A stretch of 37,562 nt of DNA from Bacteroidota bacterium. GTDB lineage: Bacteria > Bacteroidota > Bacteroidia > Bacteroidales > UBA5342. Made by a program: the position numbers and the translations under genes. Shown here piece after piece: positions 17,585-26,013 of the stretch (its first letter is position 1; every line of letters begins with the position of its first letter). The notes under the pieces are model-generated. The model had not been told where the DNA came from. It made no database searches and worked only from the letters and a program-made list of their open reading frames with translations. The stretch lies in assembly GCA_003249935.1 (NCBI GenBank), contig QKHT01000208.1, forward strand, positions 1-37,562, given 5' to 3'.

Positions 17585-17615
17585 CAAATTTATTATATAT
17601 TCCGGAAAAAGACAA
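17585..17615 (-). promoter_or_regulatory. comEC promoter, TTG-N20-TAAATTTG
   Basis: On the minus strand TTG (17613-17615), exactly 20 bp, then TAAATTTG (17585-17592), a full match to the Bacteroidota promoter. It starts in the tail of the hydrogenase terminator and fixes the comEC start at 17564. Confidence 0.75.
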
Positions 17616-17619
17616 TAAA

Positions 17620-17649
17620 AAACGCCGGAAATTTTTACTTCCGGCGTTT
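17620..17649 (-). terminator. Rho-independent terminator of the hydrogenase operon
   Basis: TTCCGGCGTTT and AAACGCCGGAA form an 11-bp perfect stem (17639-17649 with 17620-17630) around an 8-base loop, followed on the minus strand by a T-rich tail. It lies 18 bp after the last hydrogenase gene. Confidence 0.93.
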
Positions 17650-17667
17650 ATTTGAATGGTATTTAAA

Positions 17668-18153
17668 TTACCTGAATTCTGCAAGTATCTCTTCTACTTT
17701 GTCTGCCGAAACGCGTCCGAAAGTTTTTTCACCGACCATTACCACAGGAGCAAGTCCACAGGCACCTACACAACGCAAGCATCCTAACGAAAACTTTCCA
17801 TCGGGTGTGGTTTGACCCACTTCAATGTTCAACTGTTTCCTAAATTCGTCCAACACTTTTTCTGCCCCACGTACATAGCAAGCTGTACCAGTACATATTG
17901 AAATCGGAAATTCGCCTTTGGGAAGCATCGTAAAAAACGAATAGAAAGTCACTACACCAAATACTTTCGCTACCGACATTTTGAGTTCCGAAGCTATTTT
18001 TTCCTGAACCTCTGCCGGCAAATAACCGAAATGTTCCTGAACCTGATGAAGCACGTTGATGAGTTCGGTTTTCGAATAGTTAAAACTCGCGCAAACCTTT
18101 TCGATAAACTCGTTATCTTCCTTTTTTAACTTTATTGTGATGTTATCTGCCAT
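17668..18153 (-). CDS. hydC: NuoE-like subunit of the [FeFe] hydrogenase (HydC)
   Basis: This small subunit of the NAD-linked, electron-bifurcating type [FeFe] hydrogenase has 161 residues. An N-terminal helical part (about 12-60, including YSKTELINVLHQVQEHFGYLP) leads into a thioredoxin-like [2Fe-2S] domain. Ligands are Cys87 and Cys92 (ICTGTACYV) and Cys128 and Cys132 (CVGACGLAPV), as in NuoE. Cys125 is an extra nearby cysteine. It relays electrons close to the HydB flavin. It is the last gene of the operon, 18 bp after hydA and just before the terminator. Confidence 0.93.
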   Translation of the reverse strand: MADNITIKLKKEDNEFIEKVCASFNYSKTELINVLHQVQEHFGYLPAEVQEKIASELKMSVAKVFGVVTFYSFFTMLPKGEFPISICTGTACYVRGAEKVLDEFRKQLNIEVGQTTPDGKFSLGCLRCVGACGLAPVVMVGEKTFGRVSADKVEEILAEFR

Positions 18154-18171
18154 TTTTCTGGTTTTTAAAAG

Positions 18172-19962
18172 TTAACACTCCTTCGAGTCTTCAAATTTAA
18201 TTTTACGGTCGAAATAGTTGGTATGCAACAAGTGATGTGCTTTTTTCGACAAAGGTGCGCCGAGAAACTCTTCGTAAAGCTTGGTGATGTAAGGATTTTC
18301 GTGCGATTTGCGGATTGGTTTTCCGGCATCTTCACGATAAATGGCTTCCATACGGGCTTTAAGAATTTCGCTGTGTCCATGGTGTAATGGTTGGCCACCG
18401 CCACCAATACATCCACCGGGGCACGACATTATTTCAATGGCATGGTATACACATTTGTTTTCGCGGATACACTCAAGCAATTTGCGTGCATTACCCAAAC
18501 CGTGAGCAATACCGATACTGATGGGTGTTCCATCGAAATCAATAACAGCTTGTCTGAACCCTTCAAGCCCCCTAAGTTCGGTGTAGTCGAGTTTTGGAAG
18601 GGGTTTACCCGTATGTAATTCGTACGCAGTACGCACTGCCGCTTCAATTACACCACCGGTTGCCCCGAATATTACACCGGCACCGGACGATTCACCCAAC
18701 GGACGGTCGAAGTCTTCTTCGTGTAACGAATCGAAATCGATATTTGCATGTTTTATCAGTGCCGCCAATTCGCGGGTCGATAATGCGAAATTAACATCAG
18801 GATCGCCATCTACCTTAAACTCATCACGTTGGCATTCGTATTTTTTTGCAAGGCATGGCATGATCGATACCACAATGAGGTCTTCGCGTTTTACACCAAT
18901 TTTGTCGGCAAAATAGGTTTTAGCGATCGAACCAAACATCTGTTGTGGCGAACGTGCCGTCGATGGAATGTCGAGCAGGTCCGGAAATTGTTTTTCGAAA
19001 AAGTTTACCCATGCCGGACAGCACGAAGTAAGAATTGGCATTTTCACTTCTTTGTCGCCACTAAGGTATTTGTTTAAACGACCAAGCAGTTCTGTGCCTT
19101 CTTCCATAATGGTAAGGTCGGCCGCAAAATCGGTGTCAAAAACGTAGTCGAAACCCAGTTCGCGTAAAGCGGCTACCATTTTACCGGTTACCAACGTGCC
19201 CGGTTCTTTATCGAATTCTTCGCCAAGTGCCGCACGTACAGCAGGTGCCGTTTGTACGATAACCGTTTTTGTCGGATCAGCCAAAAGTTTAATAACCTCG
19301 TTGGTATGGTTCACTTCGGTAAGTGCTCCTGTTGGGCATACTGCCACACACTGCCCGCAATAGGTGCATACCGAATTTACAAGGTCCATTTCAAAGGCAG
19401 GTGATACTACGGCGTTAAAACCGCGATGTACACCGCTAAGTGCGCCAACTGTTTGCACTTCGTTACACATCATTTCACACCTGCGGCACATAATGCATTT
19501 GTCCATATCGCGGATAATGCTTGGCGAAAAGTCTTCGCGATAACACGATTGTTCGCCTTGATATCTTATTTCGCGGACTCCCAAACGATGAGCCATCGAC
19601 TGGAGTTCGCAATCGCCCGATTTTACACATGTCAGGCAATCTGCCGGGTGATCCGATAGGATCAGCTCCATTACGGTCTGACGTGCATTAAGAACACGCA
19701 TCGAGTTTGTTTTTATCACCATGCCATCTGTGGCTTCAGTGGCACATGATGGTGCCAGATTACGGCGTCCCTGAACTTCTACGACACAAATACGACAACC
19801 GGCAGGTTTATTTTCAATACCCATGTTGTGCAGCTTCATGTGGCAAAGTGTAGGAATATCTATACCAACCAATTTGGCCGCATCGAGCACGGTGGTCCCT
19901 TTTGGAACCTCTAACTGATGTTTATCTATGGTTAGCGAAATCATTTCTTTATTTTCAGCCAT
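18172..19962 (-). CDS. hydA: [FeFe] hydrogenase catalytic subunit (HydA)
   Basis: This 596-residue catalytic subunit reduces protons or oxidises H2. From the N-terminus: a plant-type [2Fe-2S] domain (Cys40, 56, 59, 73), a His-ligated [4Fe-4S] site (His105, Cys109, 112, 118), two ferredoxin-type [4Fe-4S] clusters (Cys156-166 and Cys199-209), then the H-cluster domain. All three H-cluster motifs are intact: TSCCPAW (Cys314, Cys315), MPCLAKKYE (Cys370) and IMSCPGGCIGGGGQP (Cys514, Cys518). With HydB and HydC this is the trimeric type that couples NADH and reduced ferredoxin oxidation to H2 formation. No extra C-terminal [2Fe-2S] domain is present. The maturases HydE, HydF and HydG are not in the window. 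Confidence 0.97.
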   Translation of the reverse strand: MAENKEMISLTIDKHQLEVPKGTTVLDAAKLVGIDIPTLCHMKLHNMGIENKPAGCRICVVEVQGRRNLAPSCATEATDGMVIKTNSMRVLNARQTVMELILSDHPADCLTCVKSGDCELQSMAHRLGVREIRYQGEQSCYREDFSPSIIRDMDKCIMCRRCEMMCNEVQTVGALSGVHRGFNAVVSPAFEMDLVNSVCTYCGQCVAVCPTGALTEVNHTNEVIKLLADPTKTVIVQTAPAVRAALGEEFDKEPGTLVTGKMVAALRELGFDYVFDTDFAADLTIMEEGTELLGRLNKYLSGDKEVKMPILTSCCPAWVNFFEKQFPDLLDIPSTARSPQQMFGSIAKTYFADKIGVKREDLIVVSIMPCLAKKYECQRDEFKVDGDPDVNFALSTRELAALIKHANIDFDSLHEEDFDRPLGESSGAGVIFGATGGVIEAAVRTAYELHTGKPLPKLDYTELRGLEGFRQAVIDFDGTPISIGIAHGLGNARKLLECIRENKCVYHAIEIMSCPGGCIGGGGQPLHHGHSEILKARMEAIYREDAGKPIRKSHENPYITKLYEEFLGAPLSKKAHHLLHTNYFDRKIKFEDSKEC

Positions 19963-19964
19963 TG

Positions 19965-21758
19965 TTACTTCAGAATTACAGCGTTAAACTTACATTTTTC
20001 CATACAGGCACCACATTTTATACAAATGGCCTGGTTGATAATATGCGGCATTTTTTTCGATCCCGTAATAGCCGCTACCGGACAAGCCCTCGCACAAGCA
20101 GTACAACCGATACAATTTTCTTCGTCTATTTCGTACTTCATTAGAGCACGGCAGTGGGCTGCTTCGCATTTGTGGTTTTCGATATGATCGACATATTCAT
20201 GCCAAAAATTTTCCATGGTCGATAAAATCGGATTAGGCGATGTTTGTCCCAAACCACATAACGATGTGTCTTTGATTACATTGCAAAGGTTTCGTAAATC
20301 AGTAAGGTCCTGCTTTACTCCTTTTCCATCGGTTATTTTGGTCAGAATCTCAAATAATCGCTTATTACCAATACGGCACGGTGCACATTTACCACACGAT
20401 TCTTCAACAGTAAATTCGAGGAAGAATTTGGCCATAGAAACCATACAATCGTCTTCGTCCATTACAATCATACCGCCCGATCCCATCATGGAGCCTGCTG
20501 CAATAAGGTTGTCGAAATCGATTGGGATATCCAGATGCTTTTCGGTTAAACAGCCACCCGATGGGCCTCCGGTTTGAACCGCCTTAAATTTTTTGCCGTT
20601 TTTTATTCCGCCCCCAATCTCAAAAATTACTTCGCGCAAGGTAGTGCCCATAGGTACTTCTATGAGACCCACATTGTTTATTTTTCCTGCAAGTGCAAAA
20701 ACTTTTGTTCCCTTTGATTTTTCGGTGCCAATAGACGCAAACCAGTCGGCTCCTTTGTTTATTATTACAGGGATGTTCGCATAAGTTTCTACATTGTTTA
20801 CAATGGTTGGTTTATTCATGAACCCGCTCTCGGCCGGAAACGGTGGCTTAACGGTTGGTTCACCACGTTTTCCTTCCATTGAATGTATTAAAGATGTTTC
20901 TTCACCACAAACAAATGCGCCGGCACCGTACCGGAGTTCAACATCGAAATCGAAACCAAAATCGAGAATATTTTTGCCCAGCAAGCCGTATTCGCGTGCC
21001 TGACCAATGGCTACCTTGAGCCGTTTAATCGCCAACGGATACTCTGCTCTAATGTAAATTAACCCTTTTGTAGCACCTATGCAGTAACCACAAATGGCCA
21101 TCGCTTCGAGAACCGAATGCGGGTCGCCTTCGAGTATCGACCGGTCCATAAAGGCACCGGGATCGCCTTCGTCGGCATTGCATACCACATATTTCTGATC
21201 GGCATTATTTTTACGCGCCATTTCCCATTTAATACCCGTTGGGAAACCACCACCGCCACGACCACGAAGACCGCTTTTTTTCAAAATGTCTATTACGCCT
21301 TCGGGTGTTATGCTCTGAAGTATGGTGCCAAGTGCACTATAACCATCTCGGGCTATCGACTCTTCGATGTTTTCGGGATTTATAAATCCGCAGTTTCTAA
21401 GCGCAACACGCAACTGCTTTTTGTAAAAGTCCATGTTCTTCGAGTCCGCTACATTTTTGTTTTCTACCGGGTCGAGATACAATAAACGGTTTACTTTCCG
21501 CCCTTTAACAATGTGTTCAGATACTATTTCGGCAGCATCTGAAGCATTTACCTGTGTATAAAAAGTATTGTCGGGCATTATTTTTACAATGGGTCCCTTT
21601 TCGCAAAAGCCAAAACAACCGGTCGAAACCACTTGCACTTCGCTATCGAGTTGAAGCGTTTTAAGCTCGGCTTTTAAATTAGAAACCAAAAGTTCGCTTT
21701 CGGTTGCACGGCATCCTGTACCGCCACAAACCAATATGTCATATTTATAATCTGCCAT
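19965..21758 (-). CDS. hydB: NuoF-like FMN/NAD(H)-binding hydrogenase subunit (HydB)
   Basis: This 597-residue flavin subunit is where NADH is used and bifurcation is thought to occur. An N-terminal thioredoxin-like [2Fe-2S] domain (Cys11, 16, 48, 52) is followed by the NuoF core with GRGGGGFPTG (166-175) and CNADEGDPGAFMDR. Next come the SLBB region and the [4Fe-4S] motif ESCGKCAPCRIG. A C-terminal pair of ferredoxin clusters (CIGCTACARACP and CIKCGACMEKC) is present, as in HydB-type but not Complex I NuoF proteins. The stop is separated from the hydA start by two bases. Confidence 0.97.
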   Translation of the reverse strand: MADYKYDILVCGGTGCRATESELLVSNLKAELKTLQLDSEVQVVSTGCFGFCEKGPIVKIMPDNTFYTQVNASDAAEIVSEHIVKGRKVNRLLYLDPVENKNVADSKNMDFYKKQLRVALRNCGFINPENIEESIARDGYSALGTILQSITPEGVIDILKKSGLRGRGGGGFPTGIKWEMARKNNADQKYVVCNADEGDPGAFMDRSILEGDPHSVLEAMAICGYCIGATKGLIYIRAEYPLAIKRLKVAIGQAREYGLLGKNILDFGFDFDVELRYGAGAFVCGEETSLIHSMEGKRGEPTVKPPFPAESGFMNKPTIVNNVETYANIPVIINKGADWFASIGTEKSKGTKVFALAGKINNVGLIEVPMGTTLREVIFEIGGGIKNGKKFKAVQTGGPSGGCLTEKHLDIPIDFDNLIAAGSMMGSGGMIVMDEDDCMVSMAKFFLEFTVEESCGKCAPCRIGNKRLFEILTKITDGKGVKQDLTDLRNLCNVIKDTSLCGLGQTSPNPILSTMENFWHEYVDHIENHKCEAAHCRALMKYEIDEENCIGCTACARACPVAAITGSKKMPHIINQAICIKCGACMEKCKFNAVILK

Positions 21759-21769
21759 AATCAGCCTGT

Positions 21770-22165
21770 TTATTTGTCGATGGGGTTAAACGTTTGTGGA
21801 ATAATACCATCGACTAATTCGCCTTTTTTAATGTACTTTTCAATAATTTCGTCGGCCACATTTTCGGTTACATTTCCAAAAACAACAGGTGTTTTTCCCG
21901 GAATAGTTACTTCTATTGTCGGTTCGGCATAACAATATCCCATGCAACCGGTTTGAGTTACTAAGGCGGTAATTTGCCTTTTTCTGAGTTCTGTTACAAA
22001 GAAATCCATTGTTTTTTTTGCGCCCGATGCGATACCACATGTGGCCATTGCAACTTTAATTTGCACCACACTGTCGGGATTATCGGCATTTTCGCGCATG
22101 TCCATGCCTTGTCGCAAGTTTGTGCGAAGGTTACGCAAATCGTCGAGAGTCCTAATTTTGGTCAT
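21770..22165 (-). CDS. Thioredoxin-like [2Fe-2S] ferredoxin-type protein (HndB-like)
   Basis: This 131-residue protein has a helical N-terminus (residues 1-32) and a thioredoxin-like ferredoxin domain. The cysteines visible are Cys43 (MATCGIASGA), Cys74 and Cys78 (TGCMGYC). The classic fourth cysteine is absent, which I believe is common in this subfamily. It resembles the small protein next to HydABC/HndABCD hydrogenases and may be an accessory electron carrier or a link between the hydrogenase and the regulatory genes upstream. It lies 11 bp from each neighbour. Confidence 0.85.
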   Translation of the reverse strand: MTKIRTLDDLRNLRTNLRQGMDMRENADNPDSVVQIKVAMATCGIASGAKKTMDFFVTELRKRQITALVTQTGCMGYCYAEPTIEVTIPGKTPVVFGNVTENVADEIIEKYIKKGELVDGIIPQTFNPIDK

Positions 22166-22176
22166 TTTAATTTTTA

Positions 22177-22725
22177 TTATTGTGTTATTTCCAAATCCTT
22201 TAAATTTTCGCGAATCATTTCCGACAGCGCTTCCATAATTTGCGGGTCGCTCATCGGGTGTCCGTCCAAAATCGTTTTAATATCGTGACTTATCAATTGA
22301 TATGTTCCTTTATCCGTTTCGAAATTGAATGTCAGATTCACATTTTCGTACGAAGCTGCCAAGCCCACAACCACACCGGCTACATCGCCCAAGGGTTGTC
22401 TGTTAAGATGCGATAACCTGAAGTTTACAATTACTTTAGTACCTACACCTTCGGTGCTATTGATGGTTAAACTGCCATCGGCCATTTCGGCATTCATTTG
22501 CAAAAGTGGTAACCCGAGCCCCATTTTACGTGTGGTGCGTGTAGTATAAAACGGATCGGTTACTGTTTCGAGCCTGTCGGCAGGAATTCCTGTTCCGTTG
22601 TCTGCTATTTTAATTGTTAACATGTCGTTGGTTCGGCTTTGTACAATCTCAATTGCAAGTTGAGTTGCCTTACCACGAATCGAATTTTCGGCTATGTCGA
22701 GTATATGCAGGCTCAAATCTTTCAT
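22177..22725 (-). CDS. GHKL-type ATPase without a phosphoacceptor domain
   Basis: This 182-residue protein has a histidine-kinase-like ATP-binding domain standing alone. Its N box (LDIAENSI, Asn14), G1 (DNGTGIP, 42-48), F box (DPFYTT, 57-62) and G2 (GLGLPL, 69-74) are all present, so ATP binding is likely. No HisKA dimerisation helix, sensor or membrane segment precedes it. The last 70 residues are an extra tail with no motif I know. The gap to the PHP gene is one base. Function is probably signalling or regulation of the hydrogenase, by context only. Confidence 0.85.
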   Translation of the reverse strand: MKDLSLHILDIAENSIRGKATQLAIEIVQSRTNDMLTIKIADNGTGIPADRLETVTDPFYTTRTTRKMGLGLPLLQMNAEMADGSLTINSTEGVGTKVIVNFRLSHLNRQPLGDVAGVVVGLAASYENVNLTFNFETDKGTYQLISHDIKTILDGHPMSDPQIMEALSEMIRENLKDLEITQ

Positions 22726-22726
22726 G

Positions 22727-23482
22727 TTACACGTTATTTTTATTGAACCCTGTAACTGCCCGACCTTCTGTATGTTGCAACGCTTTTCCCAACTCTTCGA
22801 ATGTGGGTTCAGCCATACTTATAATGGTGTGCCATTTACCAATATCTTCCGGAATATGGGCATCGGACGAACCAATCCAAACCGTGTTTTCGCGTAAATC
22901 GGTACGTTCGGCATAGTTGGTCAAATAACCTTTTTCTGTAACTTCCAATGCATCGTAATACAGATTGTCGGGCACTGTACCTAATTGATGAATCAGCCCG
23001 TTCATTGGCCTGAAAATATGTGCCGGAATAAACAATCCTCCAAGCTGATGAACTTTTTCGGCTATCTCTACAATGCCGGCCCTAAGTGCATTAATGAGCA
23101 GTTTCGGTTCGGAATATATAATGTTTTCGTCTTCGTCGACCTGAACCTGATGCCCGAACCACTCGACGTTGTTGGCAATATTCGGAAGTCGCTCATCCAA
23201 AAATATCTGAAAAATCGCAGCTGTTATGCCATCTTTAAACAGACAAATACAATGAACTTCTTCGCTGGTGGTCACTTCTGTACCAAATAATACAGTTAAA
23301 CCAAGTTGAGCACCATAGCCAGCCACTGCTTCGCACATTCTTGTGGTATTGTGGTCGGTAATGGCAATTATATCTAGCCCTTTGTCCAAAGCCTTATGCA
23401 CTATGGTTTTGGGACTCATGTCCAAGTCGCCACATGGCGACAAAACCGTGTGAATATGCAAATCGGCCCTGTATTGGTTCAT
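22727..23482 (-). CDS. PHP-domain metal-dependent phosphoesterase
   Basis: This is a 251-residue protein of the PHP superfamily. Metal-binding motifs are seen in order: DLHIHT (7-12), ITDHN (41-45), GTEVT with Glu69, His77, PAHIFRP and GSSDAH. They fit a PHP phosphoesterase of the TrpH/YciV kind, which acts on nucleotides or short phosphorylated substrates. Here it lies inside a redox-signalling-like operon, so the substrate could be a phosphoprotein or nucleotide in that pathway. That is inference only. Confidence 0.88.
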   Translation of the reverse strand: MNQYRADLHIHTVLSPCGDLDMSPKTIVHKALDKGLDIIAITDHNTTRMCEAVAGYGAQLGLTVLFGTEVTTSEEVHCICLFKDGITAAIFQIFLDERLPNIANNVEWFGHQVQVDEDENIIYSEPKLLINALRAGIVEIAEKVHQLGGLFIPAHIFRPMNGLIHQLGTVPDNLYYDALEVTEKGYLTNYAERTDLRENTVWIGSSDAHIPEDIGKWHTIISMAEPTFEELGKALQHTEGRAVTGFNKNNV

Positions 23483-23488
23483 TGTTGC

Positions 23489-23821
23489 TTATTGAATAAT
23501 TGCGTATAGTTTTCCGGAAATTTCGAAGGCTCTCTCGTTGGTTGCCAATACCGGAAAACCTTCTTTTATAGCTTTTTCGAGCATATCGGCATCGGGTTTA
23601 TTCCCGTTTACAATTATTACGGCCGAGGCTTCGCGTAACATGGCCACAGCAAGTACATTTTTATGTGTTTGCATCGTTATCCATATTTGGCCATCCTTAA
23701 TGTTTCCCATCACATCCGAAAGTAAATCGCTGGTATATCCTCCGGTTACTTCTGCCCCGATATTTTCGCTGCCACTTAATACATCGAGCGATAGTTGTTT
23801 TACTACTTCAGAAATTTTCAT
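23489..23821 (-). CDS. DRTGG-domain protein (copy 2)
   Basis: This 110-residue protein is made of a single DRTGG-type domain. Its hallmark run is GGYTSDLLSDVMGNIKDG followed by WITMQTHKNVLAVAMLREA. The domain occurs elsewhere with CBS or phosphotransacetylase domains and probably binds a small ligand. Its first codons overlap the end of the HydS-like gene by 14 bp, suggesting coupled translation. It is a diverged paralogue of the first gene of the operon. Confidence 0.85.
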   Translation of the reverse strand: MKISEVVKQLSLDVLSGSENIGAEVTGGYTSDLLSDVMGNIKDGQIWITMQTHKNVLAVAMLREASAVIIVNGNKPDADMLEKAIKEGFPVLATNERAFEISGKLYAIIQ

Positions 23822-25199
23822 TTTTTGCTCCTTTTTTGCTACAATCTTTATTGAGTCTGTCTGTTCCCCAAACTTTTTCTATGATTTTAAATGCGTGGTT
23901 GTGACTTAGTTTATTGTGCTTTTCCATTTGTCGTTGCATAAATATGCAGTGCGAAAGGTTGGCTTTTCGATTTACAATATCGGTTGCCAAAGCCATACAA
24001 GTAGGTGCACCACATGCGCCACAATCGATGCCCGGAAGAAAACACATTAAATCGCGGGTTTTTTCCATTTTTTTCATCGCCACATACCTGTCGTTATCCA
24101 AAACAATCATGCGTGGTTCAATTTTTTGCTTCAAAGCCAAATTTTGTTTCAGATAAACAGACTGATCATTAAACGATTTACGTACAACGCTCTGGTTAAT
24201 TATAAGCTGTTTTTTATTGTATCGTGCCCATTTATTGAGTCGTTCTACGGTTAAAAAGCGATTTTCAGGAATTAATATCCCGCCGGCACACGATTCGTCG
24301 CAGGCCCTTAGTTCCAGAAAATCAATATTTTTAACTTGCTCTGTTTCTACAAGTTCTAAAAATTCAATTACGTTATGTATCCCGTCTATGCACAACGAAC
24401 GACCTTTTACATGTTTGGCTTCACCATTGGTAAGGCAGTATCTCAGTGCTTTACTTTCAAGAAGTTCGGGTTCGAGTACAACTTTTTTATTTGGTTTTCC
24501 CTGCTTAATAATTCTGAAAACTTTGTTGAATAAAAAATCGAGATTAATTACCCCGTTAATAGGCGATTCGAAATCGCCGACCGGACTATTGACTGCTGCA
24601 ATTTTGGCTGCACAAGGTGTAATATAAAATACGCCTATTTTTTCGGGTTGAACCCCTTCGTCCGAAAGTTTTTTTCGATAATAATTTGCCGCCAAATCGA
24701 GTGGGGCGATAATTTTTGAGATGTTATCCACTAACGACGGAAATTTAACCTGTATGAGTCGTACAATGGCCGGGCAAAACGACGAAATAACGGGTTTCTC
24801 CGAATCTATATCTGCAACAATATCATTAATCGCATCAAACAAAATGTCCACACCGCCTTCTATTTCATAAACATGGGTAAAGCCCAAAGCTTGCATCGCA
24901 TGATGTATTTCGTACAATGAAACATGGTCCGGAAACTGACCAAAAAAAACACTTGGTAATATGGCAACCCTGTATTCAAATTTTTCGACCAATGCAATAT
25001 CATCGTCGGTAACCGAGTAGGCTCTTACCGGACATACCCTGAAGCATTCACCACAATCTACACAATGGTCGCTGTGAAGTGTGGCCTTGCCGTTCACAAT
25101 TCTTATTGCTTCGGTCGGACAAGCTTTCATGCAATGGGCACATCCAATGCACTTTTCCTGATCAATTTTTATGGCATGAAAAAAAAACGGATTATCCAT
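23808..25199 (-). CDS. Putative sensory [FeFe]-hydrogenase-like protein (HydS-like)
   Basis: This is a 463-residue iron-sulfur protein. Two ferredoxin [4Fe-4S] clusters lie at the N-terminus (Cys17-27 and Cys46-56). A hydrogenase large-subunit domain follows, then an RnfB-type four-cysteine motif near the C-terminus (Cys386, 393, 396, 401, with Cys418 close by). The H-cluster motifs are altered: SSFCPA replaces TSCCPA (Phe141 where the proton-transfer cysteine normally is, Cys142 kept), TPCAAK replaces MPC..K..E (Cys196 kept), and ACDESCAGG replaces CPGGC..GG (Cys300 and Cys304 kept). Four cluster ligands therefore survive while catalytic residues are lost, as in putative sensory hydrogenases such as Thermotoga maritima HydS. 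A redox or H2 sensor is the most likely role. Confidence 0.88.
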   Translation of the reverse strand: MDNPFFFHAIKIDQEKCIGCAHCMKACPTEAIRIVNGKATLHSDHCVDCGECFRVCPVRAYSVTDDDIALVEKFEYRVAILPSVFFGQFPDHVSLYEIHHAMQALGFTHVYEIEGGVDILFDAINDIVADIDSEKPVISSFCPAIVRLIQVKFPSLVDNISKIIAPLDLAANYYRKKLSDEGVQPEKIGVFYITPCAAKIAAVNSPVGDFESPINGVINLDFLFNKVFRIIKQGKPNKKVVLEPELLESKALRYCLTNGEAKHVKGRSLCIDGIHNVIEFLELVETEQVKNIDFLELRACDESCAGGILIPENRFLTVERLNKWARYNKKQLIINQSVVRKSFNDQSVYLKQNLALKQKIEPRMIVLDNDRYVAMKKMEKTRDLMCFLPGIDCGACGAPTCMALATDIVNRKANLSHCIFMQRQMEKHNKLSHNHAFKIIEKVWGTDRLNKDCSKKGAKNENF

Positions 25200-25615
25200 T
25201 ACTTATTCAAAAAAACTTTCATTTCGACTCGTGTTCCTTTATTTACCTCACTGGTTACATTCAATTCGTCGGTATTGTCCTTTATATTCGGAAGTCCCAT
25301 GCCTGCTCCAAACCCCATTTGTCGTACCATAGGCGAAGCCGTAGAGTAACCTTTTTGCATTGCAAGATCAATATCGGCTATACCGGGGCCCTCATCTTCG
25401 AGAATCATATGTATAAAGTCCGGTTCAAGATCTATTTTTATTGAACCTTTATCGGCATGAGCCACAATATTTACTTCGGCTTCGTAAAGTGCTATTACGG
25501 TGCGTTTTATTATTTGTGGCTCAATACCCACCTGCTTCATTATTTTTTTTATCTGGCTCGATGCCAATCCTGCATTGGTAAAATCGCCGCCCTCTATTTT
25601 ATATTCAAAACGCAT
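25199..25615 (-). CDS. RsbW/SpoIIAB-like GHKL ATPase
   Basis: This 138-residue protein is of the anti-sigma/serine kinase type. The N box reads ALYEAEVNIVAHA (Glu45, Asn49), G1 reads DEGPGI (74-79) and the ATP lid/G2 region reads GFGAGMGLP (101-109). No second domain is present. Such proteins phosphorylate or sequester a partner in partner-switching pathways, but no sigma factor or STAS antagonist is encoded nearby. Its TAA stop overlaps the ATG of the HydS-like gene (TAATG), so the two are probably made in fixed ratio. Confidence 0.87.
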   Translation of the reverse strand: MRFEYKIEGGDFTNAGLASSQIKKIMKQVGIEPQIIKRTVIALYEAEVNIVAHADKGSIKIDLEPDFIHMILEDEGPGIADIDLAMQKGYSTASPMVRQMGFGAGMGLPNIKDNTDELNVTSEVNKGTRVEMKVFLNK

Positions 25616-25631
25616 GTAATATCAGATTTTT

Positions 25632-25979
25632 TTAATAAACCGGTTCCATACCTGCATTGCGTAAAACGCCTGCACAATAAAACAACGATTTAGTTGTAGT
25701 TAGTAATACGATATTGTTTTCCTTCGCCAAAGCACACATCTCGGGTGTTACTTTTTTTCCACGTACAAATAATATCTGACCAATATCGGCCATTTCTGCG
25801 GTTCGTATGGTTTGTAAATTAGATAAACCAGTAATAAATAGTAGATTATCGACACTCAACGTAAGCACGTCGCTCAATAAATCGGAGGCAAAACCAAATT
25901 TTACCTCACGTTTCATTTGCTCTATTCCACAAATAACTTCTGCTTCTGTAAGTGTTGCGACTTCATTTAAACTCAACAT
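25632..25979 (-). CDS. DRTGG-domain protein (copy 1), first gene of hydrogenase operon
   Basis: This 115-residue protein is a paralogue of the other DRTGG gene: FGFASDLLSDVLTLSVDN parallels TSDLLSDVMGNIKDG, and ENNIVLLTT parallels EGFPVLAT. The ATG at 25979 is used. A TTG at 26015 would add 12 residues but lies upstream of the -7 box, so it cannot be on the predicted transcript. Function is unknown; ligand binding in a signalling module is the likely role. Confidence 0.82.
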   Translation of the reverse strand: MLSLNEVATLTEAEVICGIEQMKREVKFGFASDLLSDVLTLSVDNLLFITGLSNLQTIRTAEMADIGQILFVRGKKVTPEMCALAKENNIVLLTTTKSLFYCAGVLRNAGMEPVY

Positions 25980-26001
25980 CTGCTCATTCTGAAATTTGCT
26001 G

Positions 26002-26009
26002 CAAAGATA
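26002..26009 (-). promoter_or_regulatory. -7 box of the hydrogenase operon (TATCTTTG)
   Basis: Exact TAnnTTTG on the minus strand, 22 bp before the ATG of the first DRTGG gene. No TTG is at the expected -33 position, where a palindrome lies instead, as expected if the promoter needs or is blocked by a regulator. Confidence 0.6.
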
Positions 26010-26013
26010 ATTC

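Noticed and set aside
18165-25800. Many long open frames on the plus strand across the hydrogenase operon
   Set aside because: They lie antisense to well-recognised proteins, have no motif of their own and follow from codon bias of the genuine genes.
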